A stretch of DNA of 64,000 nt from Halorubrum sp. CBA1229 (GTDB lineage: Archaea > Halobacteriota > Halobacteria > Halobacteriales > Haloferacaceae): the NCBI RefSeq assembly GCF_003721435.2, contig NZ_CP054585.1, forward strand, positions 2,232,001 through 2,296,000, given 5' to 3'. The notes under the pieces are model-generated. The model worked only from the letters and a program-made list of their open reading frames with translations. It did no database searches and was not told the origin of the DNA. A program made the position numbers and the translations under genes. Below are positions 60,910 to 64,000 of the stretch, piece by piece. Each line of letters opens with the position of its first letter. Position 1 is the first letter of the stretch.

Positions 60910-62589
60910 ATGAGCGATCTCGGCGCGCTGCCGGTCCGAGCGTACCTCGCAGCTTGCCTGCTCGCCGGGGTCATCGGGCTGTGGCTCGGCGGGATCGCGT
61001 GGCGGGAGCGCGACCAGCCGGGCGGCACCGAGGTCGCGCTCTACCTGCTCTGCGGCGGCGGAATCTCGCTTTTGTACGCCGTCAGGGTCGCGAGCGCGAG
61101 CGAGCTGACCATGGTCGTCACGCTCAACCTTGCGACGCCGCTCGTCGCGGCAATTCCCGGACTCTGGACGGCGTTCACGCTCGCGTTCGCCGGCCACGAT
61201 CAGTGGCGGACGGAGCACCGGATCGTCGCGCTAGCGACGCCCCCGTTCGCCTGGGTCCTGCTCGCGTGGTCGAGCGCCACCCACGGGCTCTCTCGGCGCT
61301 CGCTCACCCCGGTCGTCGAGGGGCCGTTCACGCTTCTCTCGTTCGATCTGGGCCTCGCTGACGTCGGGTTCGTCCTGTACGCCTACGCGCTCTGCCTCGT
61401 CGGCGTCCTCGTCGTCGTCGACCTCTACCAACGGACCGGGAACCGGTACCGACTCCAGACGTTCGTGATCCTGCTCGGGACGCTGTTCCCGTTCCTCGGC
61501 GGGATCGCGACCGTCGTGGACCTCGGTAGCTACGCGAACCTCGCTTGGTTCCCGTCGGCGCTCGTCGTCCACGGCGTCTTCCTGTACGGGACTGTGTTCT
61601 GGCTCGGGACGCTCGACGCCGCGGTCGTCGCCCGCGACACCGCCGTCGAGGTGATGCAGGACCCGGTGATCGTGGCGGGGTCCGACGGCCGGATCCGCGA
61701 TCTCAACCCCGCCGCCGAGGCGCTGCTCCCGCCGGACGCCGTCGGCTCGTCGCTCTCGGCGGTGTTCCCGCGGCTGGAGACTGGCGTGGAACACCCGATC
61801 ACCATCGGCGGGCGGCAGTTCGACATTCAGGAGGACCCGATAACGGACCCCCGCGGGACGGACCGCGGTCACGTGTTCCTCCTCCGCGACGTGACCGAGC
61901 GCGAACGGCGACAGTCGGAGCTAGAGCGCCGCGAGGCCGAACTCGAGCGACAGAACGAGCGCCTGGAGGACTTCGCCGGCGTCGTCTCCCACGACCTCCG
62001 GAACCCGCTCGCGGCGGCGACCGCGGCGGTCGAGCTCGCGCGTCACGACGGCGGCGAGAACGACGACGCGCTCGACCGGGCGGCGAACGCCCACGAGCGG
62101 ATGGACGACCTCATCGAGGGGCTCCTCTCGCTGGCGACCGCGGGCCGCTCCGTCGACTCCGCGGACCGGGTGTCCCTCGAGGCGACGGTCCGGCGGGTCT
62201 GGTCGCGGCTCGAGTCGGCGGACGCGACGCTGTCGGTCGAGGGGCCGGACGCGACGGTGCTCGCCGACGGCGACCGGCTCGAACAGCTGCTCTCGAACCT
62301 GTTCCGCAACGCCATCGAACACGCGGGTGACGACGTCGCGGTGCGGGTCGATATCGAACGCCGCCCGGACGGCGTCGCGCTCGCCGTCGCCGACGACGGC
62401 CCCGGGATCCCGCCGGACCAGCGATCGCAGGTGACCGAGCGCGGCGTCTCGCTCGGGGGCGGGACGGGGCTCGGGCTCGCGATCGTCGTCGACATCGCCG
62501 AGGCGCACGGGTGGGAGCTCTCCGTCGAGGAGTCCGAGTCGGGCGGCGCTCGCTTCGTGATCGGCGGGATCGAGCCTGCGGACGACTGA
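60910..62589 (+). CDS. Membrane histidine kinase (7TM-PAS-HisKA-HATPase)
   Basis: 559 aa from ATG 60910. The N-terminal 220 residues hold seven hydrophobic segments in the haloarchaeal 7TM sensory style (AYLAACLLAGVIGLWLGGI; VALYLLCGGGISLLYAV; PLVAAIPGLWTAFTLAF). A PAS domain (about 245-330; DPVIVAGSDGRIRDLNPAAE) is followed by a short coiled coil, HisKA with His361 in GVVSHDLRNPLAAA, and HATPase (NLFRNAIEHAG; ADDGPGIPPDQR; GGTGLGLAIVVDIAEAHG). No response regulator is adjacent. Unlike the kinase at 1165-3855 it has no hairpin insert after the N-box. Confidence 0.93.
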   Translation: MSDLGALPVRAYLAACLLAGVIGLWLGGIAWRERDQPGGTEVALYLLCGGGISLLYAVRVASASELTMVVTLNLATPLVAAIPGLWTAFTLAFAGHDQWRTEHRIVALATPPFAWVLLAWSSATHGLSRRSLTPVVEGPFTLLSFDLGLADVGFVLYAYALCLVGVLVVVDLYQRTGNRYRLQTFVILLGTLFPFLGGIATVVDLGSYANLAWFPSALVVHGVFLYGTVFWLGTLDAAVVARDTAVEVMQDPVIVAGSDGRIRDLNPAAEALLPPDAVGSSLSAVFPRLETGVEHPITIGGRQFDIQEDPITDPRGTDRGHVFLLRDVTERERRQSELERREAELERQNERLEDFAGVVSHDLRNPLAAATAAVELARHDGGENDDALDRAANAHERMDDLIEGLLSLATAGRSVDSADRVSLEATVRRVWSRLESADATLSVEGPDATVLADGDRLEQLLSNLFRNAIEHAGDDVAVRVDIERRPDGVALAVADDGPGIPPDQRSQVTERGVSLGGGTGLGLAIVVDIAEAHGWELSVEESESGGARFVIGGIEPADD

Positions 62590-62688
62590 GGCGATGTCGG
62601 GAGGCGGGTGCGACGCCCCGACGCCGTCCCGCGCCGATCGCCTCCGCCGACGGCCACTTGTGGATCGAGCCCCGCCCTGCGAACGACG

Positions 62689-63591
62689 ATGTCCGTCACC
62701 CTGCCGCTGGACTCGCTCGACGGCTACCGACGGTTCTCGCGGTTCAACTCGCCGTACCCCGCTCACGACGACGGCCGCGCCGTCGACCTGTACCCCGAGG
62801 CCGGGCGGGGGATATCACCCGTCTCGGGAGTCGTCCGCGAGACCCGGACCGTCGGCTGTCCGGACCGGCCGTACGCCGCGAGCGAGGACCACCTGATCGT
62901 CGTCGACCTCGACGACGAGTGGTGTCGACGAGCCGGCGCCGAGCCCGGGACGGTCGCCCGGGTCCTCCACGTGATCCCCGAGGTGTCGCCCGGCGACCGC
63001 GTCGCCGTCGGCGACGACCTCGGACCGACGACGCGCTCCGGGTTCTTCGGGCAGTGGGTCGACGACCACGTCCACCTCGGGTTCCGGGCGCCAGACGCGA
63101 GCGCGCTCAGGGCGAGCGGGTCGCTCCCGGTCGCCGTCGACGTCGCCGTCGAGCCGGTCCCGTGGGACGGGTGCGGAACCGTGATCGAACGCGGCCCGAC
63201 CCACGTGCTCCTCGACGCGCCGACGCACCCCGACCCGGGCGGGACGTTCGCCGCGCTCGCGAGCGACGAGGGGGTCCCGCTCGACGGCGGGCTGGCCCAC
63301 TACGCCGGTGGGGGCGTCTTCGGCGGCGACTCCGCCGGCCGTCTCGACGAGCGAACGACGGCGACGCTGTTCGGCACTCGCGTCGGCGCCGCGGACGGCC
63401 GGGGGCTCGCGTGGGATCCGGTCGACGTGCTCGCGAACGGCGAGCGAGTCGTGGGGCTGTCGCTGTTCGCGGCGCGGGACGCGGGGTACGGCGCGAAGGT
63501 CGTCTGCCCGGACCGCGAGTTCGAGATCGGCGAGGCGGTGTCGCTCGGCGTGGTCCCGAGCGACGACCCGATCCGGCTCGGCGCGGGGTGA
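62689..63591 (+). CDS. M23-peptidase-fold-like protein
   Basis: 300 aa from ATG 62689 (MSVTLPLDSLDGYRRFSRFN); upstream in-frame codons look non-coding. The first 150 residues have the duplicated-hybrid-motif pattern: HDDGRAVDLYPEAGRGISPV, ARVLHVIPEVSPGDRVAVGDDLG, and DDHVHLGFRAPD, resembling lysostaphin-type M23 metallopeptidases (H, D and HxH ligands). Archaea lack peptidoglycan and no signal peptide is visible, so a peptidase role on murein is unlikely; a carrier-like or regulatory use of the fold is possible. C-terminal half unknown. Confidence 0.72.
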   Translation: MSVTLPLDSLDGYRRFSRFNSPYPAHDDGRAVDLYPEAGRGISPVSGVVRETRTVGCPDRPYAASEDHLIVVDLDDEWCRRAGAEPGTVARVLHVIPEVSPGDRVAVGDDLGPTTRSGFFGQWVDDHVHLGFRAPDASALRASGSLPVAVDVAVEPVPWDGCGTVIERGPTHVLLDAPTHPDPGGTFAALASDEGVPLDGGLAHYAGGGVFGGDSAGRLDERTTATLFGTRVGAADGRGLAWDPVDVLANGERVVGLSLFAARDAGYGAKVVCPDREFEIGEAVSLGVVPSDDPIRLGAG

Positions 63592-63844
63592 GGATATTCG
63601 CCGCGCTACTGAGAACAGGTGGCGAACAGCCGGCGCGGGCGCTCTCCGCGGCGGTACGCCGGACTCCCGTCTCGGCCGCCGCGGGCGAGGCGTCAGGTCA
63701 CGGGGCGGCTGGCTCGGTATCGCTGATAAGCGGTCGGACTGGTCGCGGTACAGCCGGACTCCGGCCCGCCGTCGGCGCCGCCAACCTCGAGTCGGTTGTT
63801 TCCCGTTTCAGGGGCTACAAGCGGGACCCTCGTGTGGGAGTGGT

Positions 63845-64000
63845 ATGAACCGGACAGACGTCGCGGATTTGGACCCGCTCTCCGCGGAGGCCGTCGCGCT
63901 CGTCGAGCGTCGGATCGAGGAGGAGCACGGCTACCTCTCGTGGCTGAACACGTCGGTCGACGTCGTCGAGCGCGGGCGGGTCGTCCTCTCTATCCCCTTC
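63845..64000 (+). CDS. PaaI-family thioesterase, N-terminal part
   Basis: Starts MNRTDVADLDPLSAEAVALV and reaches LSWLNTSVDVVERGRVVLSI before the window ends. The beginning matches hotdog-fold PaaI-type acyl-CoA thioesterases of haloarchaea. Only 52 codons are seen, so the active-site region is missing. Confidence 0.75.
   Translation, partial: MNRTDVADLDPLSAEAVALVERRIEEEHGYLSWLNTSVDVVERGRVVLSIPF

Overview
The window is typical chromosome of an extremely halophilic archaeon (class Halobacteria). The evidence is very high G+C, strongly acidic proteins rich in Asp and Glu, largely leaderless genes with a TATA-like box about 25-30 nt before the start, and many haloarchaeal or archaeal signature genes: NMD3, PDCD5, proteasome alpha, S6e, archaeosine synthase, CheF, the plant-type ferredoxin, GTP cyclohydrolase III and a PitA-type chlorite-dismutase fusion. 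The style of the intergenic TTTATAA-flanked repeats suggests Halorubrum or a close relative; that is an inference, not a measurement. No rRNA, CRISPR array or intact insertion sequence was found. One tRNA gene, tRNA-Ser(GGA), is present.

Layout. 0-12 kb: end of the succinyl-CoA ligase operon (sucCD), a large receiver/GAF/PAS histidine kinase, deoC, tRNA-Ser with a duplicated 3' end, a tRNA methylthiotransferase, an acyl-CoA synthetase and an XPD/DinG-type helicase. 12-31 kb: RNA and ribosome functions (NMD3, PDCD5), sugar kinase, DHH phosphoesterase, stress protein, the PitA-type haem protein, a UbiA/lycopene-cyclase fusion, GTP cyclohydrolase III and hisI. Three copies of a long hairpin-rich repeat lie in the otherwise empty intergenic stretches at about 12.8, 18.9 and 30.9 kb. 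31-43 kb: thyA-folA, a MacB-type ABC export operon, psmA, a MOSC protein, cheF, ferredoxin and prs. 43-49 kb: an orphan receiver-PAS protein of lower G+C, thiL, and isocitrate lyase preceded by odd low-complexity small ORFs. 49-60 kb: the archaeosine genes arcS and tgtA, separated by a lower-G+C patch carrying a two-domain halocyanin-like protein; then a tetrapyrrole operon (fused siroheme decarboxylase, precorrin-2 dehydrogenase, glutamyl-tRNA reductase) and S6e. 60-64 kb: a lipoate-ligase-like protein, a second membrane histidine kinase, an M23-like protein and the start of a PaaI-type thioesterase.

Genes that work together. arcS and tgtA make archaeosine at tRNA position 15. ahbAB, the siroheme-synthase gene and hemA form one operon feeding siroheme and haem synthesis, and PitA at 20 kb carries the coproheme-decarboxylase signature that could finish that route. 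thyA and folA overlap by one base and couple dTMP synthesis to folate recycling. The secreted CARDB-like protein, ATPase and permease overlap one another and form one export operon.

The most striking pattern is the dispersed repeat. In all three copies a 19-bp inverted repeat is perfectly paired even though its sequence differs between copies, and a second hairpin keeps an identical 13-nt loop on differing but perfectly paired 11-bp stems. This is covariation visible by eye. A separate run of six 3-nt-loop hairpins, with a 22-24 bp period, lies in frame inside the ATPase domain of the histidine kinase at 3.5 kb.
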